Part shown: in pieces, positions 56,186-63,835 of the stretch
Position numbering within the stretch: position 1 is the stretch's first letter
Layout of the letters: each line of letters starts with the position of its first letter
NCBI RefSeq assembly: GCF_046764005.1
Contig: NZ_JBKOFW010000002.1
Coordinates: 186,001-250,000, forward strand
Source of the DNA: Oryzobacter faecalis
Lineage (GTDB): Bacteria; Actinomycetota; Actinomycetes; Actinomycetales; Dermatophilaceae
Direction: 5' to 3'
Length of the DNA stretch: 64,000 bases
Program-made: the position numbers and the translations under genes
The notes under the pieces: model-generated
What the model was told of the DNA's origin: nothing
Databases searched by the model: none
What the model saw: the letters and a program-made list of their open reading frames with translations, nothing else

Positions 56186-56641
56186 CTACTCCATACGGCG
56201 AACGGCCAGGGCAATCCGGTGCGCGGCGGCTGCAACGTCCTCATGCTCCCAGATTCGGATGACCGTCCAGCCCGCCTCCACAAGGGCCGCGTCGTGCTGT
56301 TGGTCGCGCTGGGCGTTCCTAGCGAGCTTTGGCCCCCAGTAGTCGGGATTGCTGGTCGGAGGGTTCGAATGCTCGGGACATGAGTGCCAGAAGCAGCCGT
56401 CCACGAACACTGCGACCTTCGCACGCGTGAACACGATGTCGGGACGGGGATGCATCCCACCGCATTCGAGTCGCAGGTCCTTGCGAAACCGCAGGCCGGC
56501 CCGGTGCAGCGCCGACCGAAGGGCAAGCTCTGGCTGGGTATCGGTACGGCGTATCGCGGCCATGTTTCGAGACCGGCCGGGTGTCGTGACGTGCGTCGAC
56601 TGACCGTGTTTTCGCTGGTCACGCGGTTGGGAGCTCGACAC
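56186..56641 (-). CDS. vsr: Vsr-type DNA mismatch/very-short-patch endonuclease
   Basis: A 151-aa (or 125-aa) endonuclease that in other bacteria nicks T:G mismatches from deaminated 5-methylcytosine. Core motifs: GRSRNMAAIRRTDTQPELALRS at the start, PRPDIVFTRAKVAVFVDGCFWHSCPEH near the middle with the catalytic Asp in RPDIVF and the metal/His residues in FVDGCFWHxC, then RDQQHDAALVEAGWTVIRIWEHED. The GTG at 56641 gives the full GRSRNM opening; the ATG at 56563 would cut it off. The gene is divergent from, and adjacent to, a C5-methyltransferase, as expected for a Vsr/Dcm pair. Confidence 0.85.
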   Translation of the reverse strand: MSSSQPRDQRKHGQSTHVTTPGRSRNMAAIRRTDTQPELALRSALHRAGLRFRKDLRLECGGMHPRPDIVFTRAKVAVFVDGCFWHSCPEHSNPPTSNPDYWGPKLARNAQRDQQHDAALVEAGWTVIRIWEHEDVAAAAHRIALAVRRME

Positions 56642-56702
56642 TCTCGTCACGGTGTCAGAGCCTGCCCCGATGCTGCAACTGGATAGGCAAAGATGGTGGC
56701 CG

Positions 56703-58037
56703 ATGGCGCTGCGGCAGGCATGCGGCCAGATGCGGGTCGTGAGGAACAGGGATGGGATCATCGTGAGGCATCTGAAGGCGCTGGAGATATGTGCTGGCGC
56801 AGGTGGACAGGCGCTAGGGCTGGAGCAGGCCGGCTTCAGCCACGCGCTGGCCGTCGAGCTGGATTCGTGGGCAGCCAAGACACTTCGCGCGAATCTTGGT
56901 GACGAGGTTGTCCGCGAAGGTGACGTCGCCGACCGTTCAGTGTGGGACCCCGCCGAGTACGCCGACCAGATTGATCTGGTCGCTGGCGGTGTCCCCTGTC
57001 CTCCCTTCTCAATCGCTGGCCGCCAGCGCGGTGCCAATGACGAGCGTGATCTCTTCGCTTGGGCGGTCGAGCTTGCAGGTGTTGTACATCCGCGAGCCCT
57101 CTTGCTTGAGAACGTCCGGGGCCTGTCGGCTCCGCGGTTCGCGGCGTACAGGCAGCACGTGCTAGATCGTCTCGAGCAGCTGGGATACGTCGCTGACTGG
57201 CGCCTTCTGCAGGCATCTGATTTCGATGTGCCGCAGCTGCGCCCGCGGTTCGTCTTGGTCGCCCTGCGTCCGGAGGACTGGCCCTTCTTCTCGTGGCCGG
57301 CACCCCAGCCAACGGCTGAAACAGTGGGGTCAGCCCTCAAGGAACAGATGAGTGCTGGAGGGTGGCGACATGCTGAGGAGTGGGGGCGACTGGCGAATCG
57401 GATCGCCCCCACCATCGTCGGTGGAAGCAAGAAGCACGGCGGCGCCGACCTTGGCCCCACCCGCGCAAAGGCGGCCTGGCGTGAGCTGAGCGTCGATGGA
57501 CTGGGCTTGGCCGATGCCCCGCCCGGGGCAGATGCCCTTCCCCCCGCGGTGAAGGCCCCGCGCCTCACTGTCGAAATGGTTGCCCGCCTCCAGGGCTGGG
57601 AGGAGAACGACCCAAGACATCAGGAGTGGCTGGCCAACCTCGCTGGCGGAAAGACCGCACGGTACCGGCAGATCGGAAACGCGTTCCCCCCGCCGGTCGC
57701 TCGCGCCGTTGGTCAAGCCATCATCTCTGCGCTGCAGCACAAGGGCGAAGGTCTTTCAGTGGCACCTCGCCAGGACCTGCACGACGGCATCTACAGGGTT
57801 CTTTCAAACTCGAAGCGTTTCCTCACCTCGGAGAGGATTCTCGCGCTTGCTGGCGAGCGGCTCGACCGCGAGGGCTTCGAAAAGCGCATGGCTCACCTTG
57901 CAGAGGACTTCGTGATCGAAGTCAGAAAGACACAGTCTGGGCCCGCGTACCGAATCTCCGACTTCAAGGCCTTCACCGGTCAGGCAGGCCACGCGCGGCA
58001 CGAGTACCTGAGATCAAGCCGTAGCCGCGTCAGTTGA
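56703..58037 (+). CDS. C5-cytosine DNA methyltransferase
   Basis: A methyltransferase of about 444 aa. Motif I is EICAGAGGQALGLEQAGF (near residue 23), motif IV GGVPCPPFSIAGRQ (catalytic Cys in PCPP), motif VI LLENVRG, motif VIII PQLRPRFVLVAL, motif IX-X YRQIGNAFPPPVARAVGQ. A C-terminal extension of about 100 residues follows the core. In-frame starts exist at 56652 (GTG), 56703 (ATG) and 56763 (GTG); similarity starts at HLKALEICAGAGG, so the true start may be at or near 56763. It presumably protects host DNA from a nuclease in the island. Confidence 0.87.
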   Translation: MALRQACGQMRVVRNRDGIIVRHLKALEICAGAGGQALGLEQAGFSHALAVELDSWAAKTLRANLGDEVVREGDVADRSVWDPAEYADQIDLVAGGVPCPPFSIAGRQRGANDERDLFAWAVELAGVVHPRALLLENVRGLSAPRFAAYRQHVLDRLEQLGYVADWRLLQASDFDVPQLRPRFVLVALRPEDWPFFSWPAPQPTAETVGSALKEQMSAGGWRHAEEWGRLANRIAPTIVGGSKKHGGADLGPTRAKAAWRELSVDGLGLADAPPGADALPPAVKAPRLTVEMVARLQGWEENDPRHQEWLANLAGGKTARYRQIGNAFPPPVARAVGQAIISALQHKGEGLSVAPRQDLHDGIYRVLSNSKRFLTSERILALAGERLDREGFEKRMAHLAEDFVIEVRKTQSGPAYRISDFKAFTGQAGHARHEYLRSSRSRVS

Positions 58038-58180
58038 GCGAGGATGCGATCCGTACCGCAGTGCTCGACTTCTGCCGAAGCGGCCGCATGGCTCCGTTGA
58101 CTGGTTATCGTCGTGTCCCTTGGATGCTGCGGGACATCCATCCGGCATCAGACGCCACGACAAGGGGACTAGATGGTTGA
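58034..58180 (+). CDS. Possible 48-aa protein overlapping the methyltransferase stop
   Basis: A TTG at 58034 overlaps the methyltransferase TGA (TTGA). The frame runs 48 codons to a TGA at 58178-58180, overlapping the next gene by 8 nt. The translation contains EDAIRTAVLDFCRSGRMAPL and RRVPWMLRDIHPAS, which read like a real small protein. It would bridge the two genes into one operon. No family recognised; a promoter-like TTGACT-N17-TTGGAT inside it argues against or in parallel. Confidence 0.35.
   Translation: MSEDAIRTAVLDFCRSGRMAPLTGYRRVPWMLRDIHPASDATTRGLDG
58097..58125 (+). promoter_or_regulatory. Possible sigma-70 promoter for the 197-aa gene
   Basis: TTGACT at 58097-58102 and TTGGAT at 58120-58125 are separated by 17 bp. 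The spacing is ideal, the -10 moderate. It would start transcription about 40 nt before the ATG at 58173. Confidence 0.4.
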
Positions 58181-58766
58181 GAGAAGCTTGGCGACGGCTC
58201 GATCTGCGGCGGCACGCTTGACAGCCGCTCTGAACGAGGGGTCGGCGTTCGACGAGGATATGGCTCGCGAGTACAACCGGGCGAAGAGAGCCTTGGCTGT
58301 GAGCTTCCAGAGTATGGCGCTAGAGGTCGTACCACGGGATGCCTACCGTCTGGCCGACGTGAAAGCCCAGGTTGTGGCCACGATGCGATCCATGTTCGAG
58401 GGTCGCGTCGACTCTTCCCTGTTTGTTATTCGCCGCTACACGACCCCGCACCCCGACATCTACGCCCTTCTCGCATCGCACGTCGGGTCGCCGATCCCGG
58501 GTTGGCGCATCCGGCTCCTGAGCGGTGACAAGATCCACACGGAAAGGCGGACCCGCGAGCTCCGCGACCTAGGATTGACTATCGATGTTGGTGGTGGCGA
58601 TGACGATAGTTCCTATTGCTTGAAATCGCTGGACCCAGATCTCAGGTACGGTGCAGCCTTCCAGCTTCGGGAGAATGCCTACAAGTCGAAGCGTATCAAT
58701 CCTCAGAATCGCGCTGAAATCGTCCGCCTCGCTGAGGCAGCCGCTCAACTCCCCGATAGAAAGTGA
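58173..58766 (+). CDS. 197-aa protein with winged-helix-like C-terminal part
   Basis: Soluble protein with an N-terminal helical half (about 1-75) and a C-terminal segment GSPIPGWRIRLLSGDKIHTERRTRELRDLGLTIDVGG ... SSYCLKSLDPDL, which has the helix-strand pattern of winged-helix modules seen in several restriction-associated HNH proteins (E-x-R-x-x-L-R-x-x-G followed by Y-x-L). No nuclease motif is found. The stop lies 6 nt before the next gene, so they are an operon. Function unknown; a DNA-recognition subunit is a reasonable guess. Confidence 0.6.
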   Translation: MVERSLATARSAAARLTAALNEGSAFDEDMAREYNRAKRALAVSFQSMALEVVPRDAYRLADVKAQVVATMRSMFEGRVDSSLFVIRRYTTPHPDIYALLASHVGSPIPGWRIRLLSGDKIHTERRTRELRDLGLTIDVGGGDDDSSYCLKSLDPDLRYGAAFQLRENAYKSKRINPQNRAEIVRLAEAAAQLPDRK

Positions 58767-58772
58767 CTGCTG

Positions 58773-60725
58773 GTGGCACCCGAACCTCAGCGATCCGACT
58801 CGACGAGCGTGGAGCCGGCCTTCGACACTCCCCGGCCACTTCGGTTGGTGCCGGAGCTACCCGACGGGCGCTCCAGGAACGCGCTCAGAACTCAGCTAGA
58901 GCGCCTGGGCCTTACACGCGAAAGCGCGTCAGCTGTAGCCCGCGCTGTGGTGCGTCCTGACCTGGCCAAGACTCTATTGGAGAGCCCCACAACGTACCGG
59001 GTGCCGGGCGCAGAGCTGCTAGTGATTCGGGTCGAGATGTACACAAGCCGCGTCATTGCGGACGCGACCAACCCTCGAATCTTGAATCAGATCCCGTTCC
59101 CCGCTGCTATCGCTCCGGGAGCGGATCAACGGGCTCTCTTTGCGCCAATCGAACCGCCCATCTCTCGTGCCAAAGACTTCAGCATCGTCGTGGCAAGCCT
59201 CGAACAAATGTCCTGGCAGCTCAAAGCCGCTATGCAGGCAACGGTGAAGAACAATGTTCCGAGGCCCCCGATCGCAGAGCAAGGGGTAATGGAGCCTCCC
59301 CTGGCGGTGCCTGCTCGAATTGAGGATGCTTCTGGGGCCGGTCTAACGGGGGCCGTGCTGATCCGCGAGGGCAGCACCCGCGTGAGCCACGCTCAAGAAA
59401 TCCTGGGTGTGTCGGCTAGGGACTTGCTGGTCGGCTACGTCGACGACCGTGAACAGGCTCAGCTGATCAGACGGCTCAACGCGACGGCCCAGTCATCCGC
59501 CTCCAGGATCACTCCGGAGGAGGCTAGTCGCGTGCGTGTCGCCACGATGCCAGTGGATCTTGTCGTGGGGGTTGAACCCGACTCTGGTTCAGACACCACC
59601 TTGGGCGAAGCGGTCGCCGCGAAGGTCGCACAGGACCACCTCAACCACAAGCAACAGTGGGATCCTGCAGCTAAAGACGTGCACCTTGGGGAGTCGTGCT
59701 TGATTGCGCTCCACGACGAGTCACTCCTTACCGACGAGCGGTACGCATGGCTCGCGGGCCGGGTGCCCGCTGGAACGTCAGTTATCGACGGAGATCCCAT
59801 TTACGAGGACGATCGCTGGGCCGAGCTCCTCTGGACCTTCACGACCAAGAAGCGCCCCGAGTCGGTCGTGATTCGGCGCCCAATCGCAACTGTGCTGGAG
59901 CGTGACCAGGGGCGCCAGCAGGTGAGCAACCGAAAGGACAGGGTCCCTTTGGCCGTGGCCCTGGCCATGCGAGCAAGGAGAGGCCTGATCACGGAGACCG
60001 CGGTCGAGCGGGAAAGCAGAGCGCTTGAGGCAAGCGTGCCGTCGGAGGCTTGGGATGTTACTTGGCAGCCCACCACCACGTCCTTGAAGGACCTGGCAGC
60101 CAAGGCAGTAGAAGCGGCTGAGAGTCGTGTCCGGAGTGCCGCCGGGACCGAGCTGGCAGTGCGGGCCATCTGGTACCTCGCGAAGCATGGCCAGGTGTCG
60201 ATGCCGCGTAATGACCTAGGGGCAGGGGCCGATAGGCGCTCCCCTGACGAACTAGTCAGCGGGATGCTCACGACAGTCCGCGGCATTCAGCAGTTGGTCC
60301 GAGTCATCGAAGACGGAAGGGACGGCCAGCGGGCTGGCCACGTCTTGGATGACAACGGGCACGTGGACATGAGCGGCGTAGGGACGGCCGTGGCCTTGAC
60401 CGACGGCATTCTTCGTTCGGAGATCGTCCCGCGGTCAGGGCCGCCAGTACCCCCAGCGCGAAACCCCCGTGAGGAGTTCATGGATGGCGTAGCCGAACTG
60501 ACACGCGCCCTGAACGCCACGATCGCCGCTGACGAGCAGCTCAGAACGATAGACGACGGACACGATGAGCCTATGTACCAGGTCGAAGGCGTGTCCCCAG
60601 AGCAAGCGGCTGACCTTGTCGCCCGCGTTGACGTCTTGCGGGCGCACATCAGGGAATACGAGATGAACTACAGAGTCGCGATCGGCATCCGGCAACAGAG
60701 TACGGCCACCGGGCCCTCGGAGTAG
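58773..60725 (+). CDS. 650-aa protein with a ParB/DndB-like EGSTR motif
   Basis: A large soluble protein without a family I can name. Residues 75-125 (TYRVPGAELLVIRVEMYTSRVIADATNP) and 192-220 (TGAVLIREGSTRVSHAQEILGV) resemble the ParB/Srx-like fold, where a DGxHR or EGxxR motif binds nucleotide. The C-terminal 300 residues are helical and charged. GTG start 7 nt after the 197-aa gene stop; its own stop is 2 nt before the GIY-YIG gene, so the three are tightly coupled. Neither a nuclease nor a helicase motif is seen. It could be a nucleotide-sensing or DNA-scanning subunit. Confidence 0.55.
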   Translation: MAPEPQRSDSTSVEPAFDTPRPLRLVPELPDGRSRNALRTQLERLGLTRESASAVARAVVRPDLAKTLLESPTTYRVPGAELLVIRVEMYTSRVIADATNPRILNQIPFPAAIAPGADQRALFAPIEPPISRAKDFSIVVASLEQMSWQLKAAMQATVKNNVPRPPIAEQGVMEPPLAVPARIEDASGAGLTGAVLIREGSTRVSHAQEILGVSARDLLVGYVDDREQAQLIRRLNATAQSSASRITPEEASRVRVATMPVDLVVGVEPDSGSDTTLGEAVAAKVAQDHLNHKQQWDPAAKDVHLGESCLIALHDESLLTDERYAWLAGRVPAGTSVIDGDPIYEDDRWAELLWTFTTKKRPESVVIRRPIATVLERDQGRQQVSNRKDRVPLAVALAMRARRGLITETAVERESRALEASVPSEAWDVTWQPTTTSLKDLAAKAVEAAESRVRSAAGTELAVRAIWYLAKHGQVSMPRNDLGAGADRRSPDELVSGMLTTVRGIQQLVRVIEDGRDGQRAGHVLDDNGHVDMSGVGTAVALTDGILRSEIVPRSGPPVPPARNPREEFMDGVAELTRALNATIAADEQLRTIDDGHDEPMYQVEGVSPEQAADLVARVDVLRAHIREYEMNYRVAIGIRQQSTATGPSE

Positions 60726-60727
60726 AC

Positions 60728-61111
60728 GTGCCCGAACTCAACTACGCGGCCGTCGCGCAGTACGCCGGCGAGTACCTGGCTGAGTCGCTCCCCGCTCCCG
60801 TCAAGATCGGAGACGGTGAGCTTCCCCCTGATTACCCCGTTGCGGTCTATGTGGCCATTGGTATGGATGGGACGGTCGAGTATGTGGGCTCGGTGTGCCG
60901 TCCCAGCGATCCGGAAGGCGTCCAGTCGCGGCTTGGCGAACATCTACGACGGCTTGAGCGGTTTCAGTCATGGAATCTGTTGTACGTAATCCCCTTGTTT
61001 CGGGACACGCCACTAGAGGTGGTGAGACGGATTGAGGGCCGCGTTGGCGCCCACCTGTCGCCCACGAAGTCTCGCGCCCTTCCGCGGCTGAGGCGGCGTC
61101 GGGCCCCGTAA
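60728..61111 (+). CDS. GIY-YIG-like nuclease
   Basis: A 127-aa protein. The first strand VAVYVAIGMDG has the GIY-equivalent VYV, then VEYVGSVCRP has the YIG-equivalent YVG, with downstream conserved residues Arg and His in RLGEHLRRLERF and a Glu in VRRIEGRVGAHL. This matches the GIY-YIG nuclease core (V-Y, Y-V-G, R, H, E). GTG start 3 nt after the ParB-like gene stop. It is the most probable nuclease of the methyltransferase-linked cluster. An intrinsic terminator follows at 61156-61174. Confidence 0.65.
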   Translation: MPELNYAAVAQYAGEYLAESLPAPVKIGDGELPPDYPVAVYVAIGMDGTVEYVGSVCRPSDPEGVQSRLGEHLRRLERFQSWNLLYVIPLFRDTPLEVVRRIEGRVGAHLSPTKSRALPRLRRRRAP

Positions 61112-61155
61112 CGCGGCCGAGGACGGCGCGCCAGCGCCGCCCGCAGGCCGCGAGT

Positions 61156-61174
61156 GCGTCGGCGGAGCCGACGC
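61156..61174 (+). terminator. Hairpin terminator after the GIY-YIG gene
   Basis: GCGTCGGC (61156-61163) pairs with GCCGACGC (61167-61174) around GGA. Confidence 0.5.
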
Positions 61175-61402
61175 CTTGATCCATTAGAGGTCAATTCAGC
61201 AGTCCAGCCCGGAGGCTGACACCGTCTGCGACGAAGAGGCGGTCACGCCGCCCGCGTTTCAAGGCCGTGCCCACACGGCTCAAGGCGCTTCTCCAAGGCC
61301 CCCCTGGGGTTCGACGCCAACGGCCCGCCGAGCTCCCCGTGGCGACGGGGGCGGGGCACTACCATGCGAAGGACCCGCGACTACCTGGGGACGAAAGATC
61401 AG

Positions 61403-61416
61403 CATCGGGCCCGATG
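61403..61416. promoter_or_regulatory. Perfect 14-bp palindrome, possible operator
   Basis: CATCGGGCCCGATG reads the same on both strands. It lies 66 nt upstream of the two-TM protein's start. Confidence 0.5.
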
Positions 61417-61430
61417 TTTAAGGATCGGAA

Positions 61431-61440
61431 TGGCATGCCA
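61431..61440. promoter_or_regulatory. Perfect 10-bp palindrome, possible operator
   Basis: TGGCATGCCA is perfectly palindromic and lies 14 bp after the first palindrome, 41 nt before the start codon. Confidence 0.4.
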
Positions 61441-61481
61441 ATTGTACTAGACAGATCGCACAGGACGGGTGGCATCGGATA

Positions 61482-62210
61482 GTGGGGGAAAAGCGTGGGC
61501 GCGAGTCGAGCGAGGCCCTTGGAATCGCATTGCTGGCTTGGGGACTTATCACCGTCCTTGTAGGAATCGGTTTGATAGTTGCCGACTACTTCATCACGAA
61601 CGAATATGTCAGTCTTGGCCTAATGTCCCTCTCATCCGCAGCCCTGTCCATCGCTGGCGCGTTGCTCATTACCGAGTGGATCATCAAACCGCTGTACGTT
61701 CGCGATGTTCTTCAGGTTGCCGACCTGAGTTCCGAGATATATCGCGCTGGCCTTCGCTACGTAAGGACTTCCCACGGCGTGGCTTGGAGTGAGATCCTCG
61801 GAGTCAAGGGCGAAATCACGGCCGCGATTGGCAACGAGAACGTCTTCCGAAGTGGGTTGTGGGCTGTGATTATGGAGGCGAGCAGGGTAGCTAACCGAGA
61901 TGTTCGCTTGCACGTCTCTGAAGACTTGGCCGCGGCCGGCTTTGGCGCGACGATCGAGCGCCAGTGGCGCGACAACGGGTGTGGGGTGGCGGGGTCGACT
62001 CTTACAGTGGTCCCTCACGGTGCGGTAACTCAAGGTCTCATAGTTCAATGCAATTCATGGTTGGCGGCGACGATCGCAGATGATCCTCTGAATGACGACC
62101 CGCTCTTTCTTGTCTTCAGGTCCGACTCGACAGAACCAGTAGTATCTGCCTTGCAGCGTGGCGTGGATCGACTTAATAGCTCTTCAACTCCGCCGATTGC
62201 AGGAGCGTGA
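61482..62210 (+). CDS. Two-transmembrane protein with a cytosolic alpha/beta domain
   Basis: A 242-aa membrane protein. Two N-terminal helices (about 12-36 and 42-66) are followed by a soluble domain of about 170 residues. The domain has regular strand-helix units, for instance HGVAWSEILGVKGEI and RDVRLHVSEDLAAAGFGATIERQWRDN, and VVPHGAVTQGLIV, which resembles the general layout of phospholipase D-like half-domains, but no HKD motif is present. GTG start at 61482 lacks a strong Shine-Dalgarno. The stop is 1 nt before the DUF262 gene, so they form an operon. A membrane effector or sensor role is a hypothesis. Confidence 0.6.
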   Translation: MGEKRGRESSEALGIALLAWGLITVLVGIGLIVADYFITNEYVSLGLMSLSSAALSIAGALLITEWIIKPLYVRDVLQVADLSSEIYRAGLRYVRTSHGVAWSEILGVKGEITAAIGNENVFRSGLWAVIMEASRVANRDVRLHVSEDLAAAGFGATIERQWRDNGCGVAGSTLTVVPHGAVTQGLIVQCNSWLAATIADDPLNDDPLFLVFRSDSTEPVVSALQRGVDRLNSSSTPPIAGA

Positions 62211-62211
62211 C

Positions 62212-63795
62212 ATGAGTCAGCGAACGACAACCATTGATGACCCGGACCTGGTCGATCTCCTCGACGGCATCGATGCTGGACGTGTAGCGCTCCCGAACTT
62301 TCAGCGTGACTTTGACTGGAGCGACAGCGACGTCCGCGCGCTGCTTGCAACTGTCCTCAACGGCTGGCCTATGGGAAGCCTTCTCCTCATTGAGGGAAAC
62401 GCCGAGACACGGGACTTCTACGATCCGCGTCCGTTTGAGTTTGCCCCGCCGTTGGCCGGGATCCCGGACACCATCGTCCTTGACGGCCAGCAGCGTCTAA
62501 CTTCGCTCTACGCGGCACTGTACGACCGAAGTGAATCGGTACATGCCATCAGTCTCGACGATGATCTTGCATGGAATGACATCGACTCGCTTGATGATGC
62601 ACTTCGGACGTTCAAGCGCTCAGTCTGGCTAGACCATTACGCGAACCCTCGTACACAAATCGCGTCGCATCTAATGCCAGTTAGCGCATTGAGGTCCTCT
62701 TCGAGGTTCTTCGATTGGCGGGACTCCGCAGGGGACGCCGACGCTGATCTGCGAGACGAGTTGACCTCTGTCTACAGGCGTCACCTTTCCGGGCTGTATA
62801 GGTACCGCATGCCGGCTCTGCGTATCTCGCGCGAAACACACCCCGCGGCTGTGGCAAGAATCTTCGAACGGGTGAACAAGACGGGACAGCAACTTGGCGC
62901 CTTCGACCTGATGGTGGCTAAGTCCTTTACGCCGACTTTCAACCTCAGAGTGGCCTGGGAGCAGGCCCGCAACGACTTCCCGGAACTTAGCAAATTCTAT
63001 GGGAGTGACGGACTGGCGCCGTTGCAGGTTATTGCATTGCGGGTGCTGGAAGATGTGCGAGCCTCTAGTGTGCTAAGGCTCACGCCTGCTTCAATCCACG
63101 ACTATTGGGATCGAGCTGCCGCTAGCTTGGCTGGGGCCGTGCGCTTTGCTATGCAACACTTGGGTGTGCTGACACGGGATTGGCTGCCCTATAACAGTCT
63201 GATGGTCGTTCTCGCGGCGCATCTCTGGTCCGAGCCAATTGGTGATGATAAGGCACTTACGCTCAAGCGCTGGTTTTGGCGGTCGAGTCTCACCGCCAGG
63301 TACGCCGTCGGCTCGAATACTGTTGCGGTTTCCGACTTTAAGCGGCTTGCAGTAAACGGATTCCAAGACACTGAACGAATCGGCCTTGATTGGGCAGTTT
63401 TTCGTGACGCAACGAAGCAGTCCGCTGGAGCAATTCACCGGGCTTGGCTATGTGCCTTAGCGGCGTCGTCCGGTGAAAGGGGTGACGACCTCGATGCGTC
63501 GCTTCCTATTCCGCGAAGTCTCGTGCCTCGTGAAGTTCGCAGTGGGCTAGAGGTCTCGCCTCATCTGCTTACCTTGGGCTTTGCGCTCATCTCCGATGAC
63601 CAGACACTTCTTCCCAATCAGTTTCTTCCTATCGATCCGGCGGCCGACGAGGTTGACCTCTCCAACGACGGTCATCGAGCTACGTTCATGCGTGACCGCC
63701 TCGAGAGGGCCGCGCAGTTCATCGGGGACCAATGTCGGCAGCGGGTTGAGGTAGTGGACGATATCGAGCAGGAGTTGCTCGGCCGCGGTGACTAG
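62212..63795 (+). CDS. DUF262 family protein without HNH domain
   Basis: A 527-aa protein. The N-terminal DUF262 (ParB-like GmrS) shows LPNFQRDFDWSDSDVRALL near residue 28 and the key IVLDGQQRLTSLYAALY near 90; FERVNKTGQQLGAFDLMVAK near 220 is the family's middle block. The C-terminal half lacks the HHIFP-type HNH motif that other DUF262 proteins carry (LLPNQFLPID stands there). Thus the nuclease part looks absent or degenerate. AGGAG lies six nt before the ATG; the gene is coupled to the two-TM protein. It may sense modified DNA or nucleotides and signal to the membrane partner. Confidence 0.8.
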   Translation: MSQRTTTIDDPDLVDLLDGIDAGRVALPNFQRDFDWSDSDVRALLATVLNGWPMGSLLLIEGNAETRDFYDPRPFEFAPPLAGIPDTIVLDGQQRLTSLYAALYDRSESVHAISLDDDLAWNDIDSLDDALRTFKRSVWLDHYANPRTQIASHLMPVSALRSSSRFFDWRDSAGDADADLRDELTSVYRRHLSGLYRYRMPALRISRETHPAAVARIFERVNKTGQQLGAFDLMVAKSFTPTFNLRVAWEQARNDFPELSKFYGSDGLAPLQVIALRVLEDVRASSVLRLTPASIHDYWDRAAASLAGAVRFAMQHLGVLTRDWLPYNSLMVVLAAHLWSEPIGDDKALTLKRWFWRSSLTARYAVGSNTVAVSDFKRLAVNGFQDTERIGLDWAVFRDATKQSAGAIHRAWLCALAASSGERGDDLDASLPIPRSLVPREVRSGLEVSPHLLTLGFALISDDQTLLPNQFLPIDPAADEVDLSNDGHRATFMRDRLERAAQFIGDQCRQRVEVVDDIEQELLGRGD

Positions 63796-63798
63796 GTA

Positions 63799-63835
63799 GC
63801 GAGGGTGGCAAGGCGCAAAGGCCTCAGGCCCTCGC
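63799..63835. terminator. Hairpin after the DUF262 gene
   Basis: GCGAGGG at 63799-63805 pairs with CCCTCGC at 63829-63835, with further pairing inside (GGCC/GGCC). Placement just after the stop codon suggests termination. Confidence 0.5.

Larger units (their letters stand above)
61112..61481. other. Regulatory intergenic region before the two-TM/DUF262 operon
   Basis: This 370-bp region has no well-supported gene. A 71-codon frame (61267-61482) ends 1 nt inside the next start but lacks domain similarity. It carries a terminator-like hairpin and two perfect palindromes, listed separately. Confidence 0.4.

Noticed and set aside
56015..56383. A 122-codon plus-strand gene
   Set aside because: It overlaps the vsr gene, which has clear motifs, on the opposite strand, and shows no domain.
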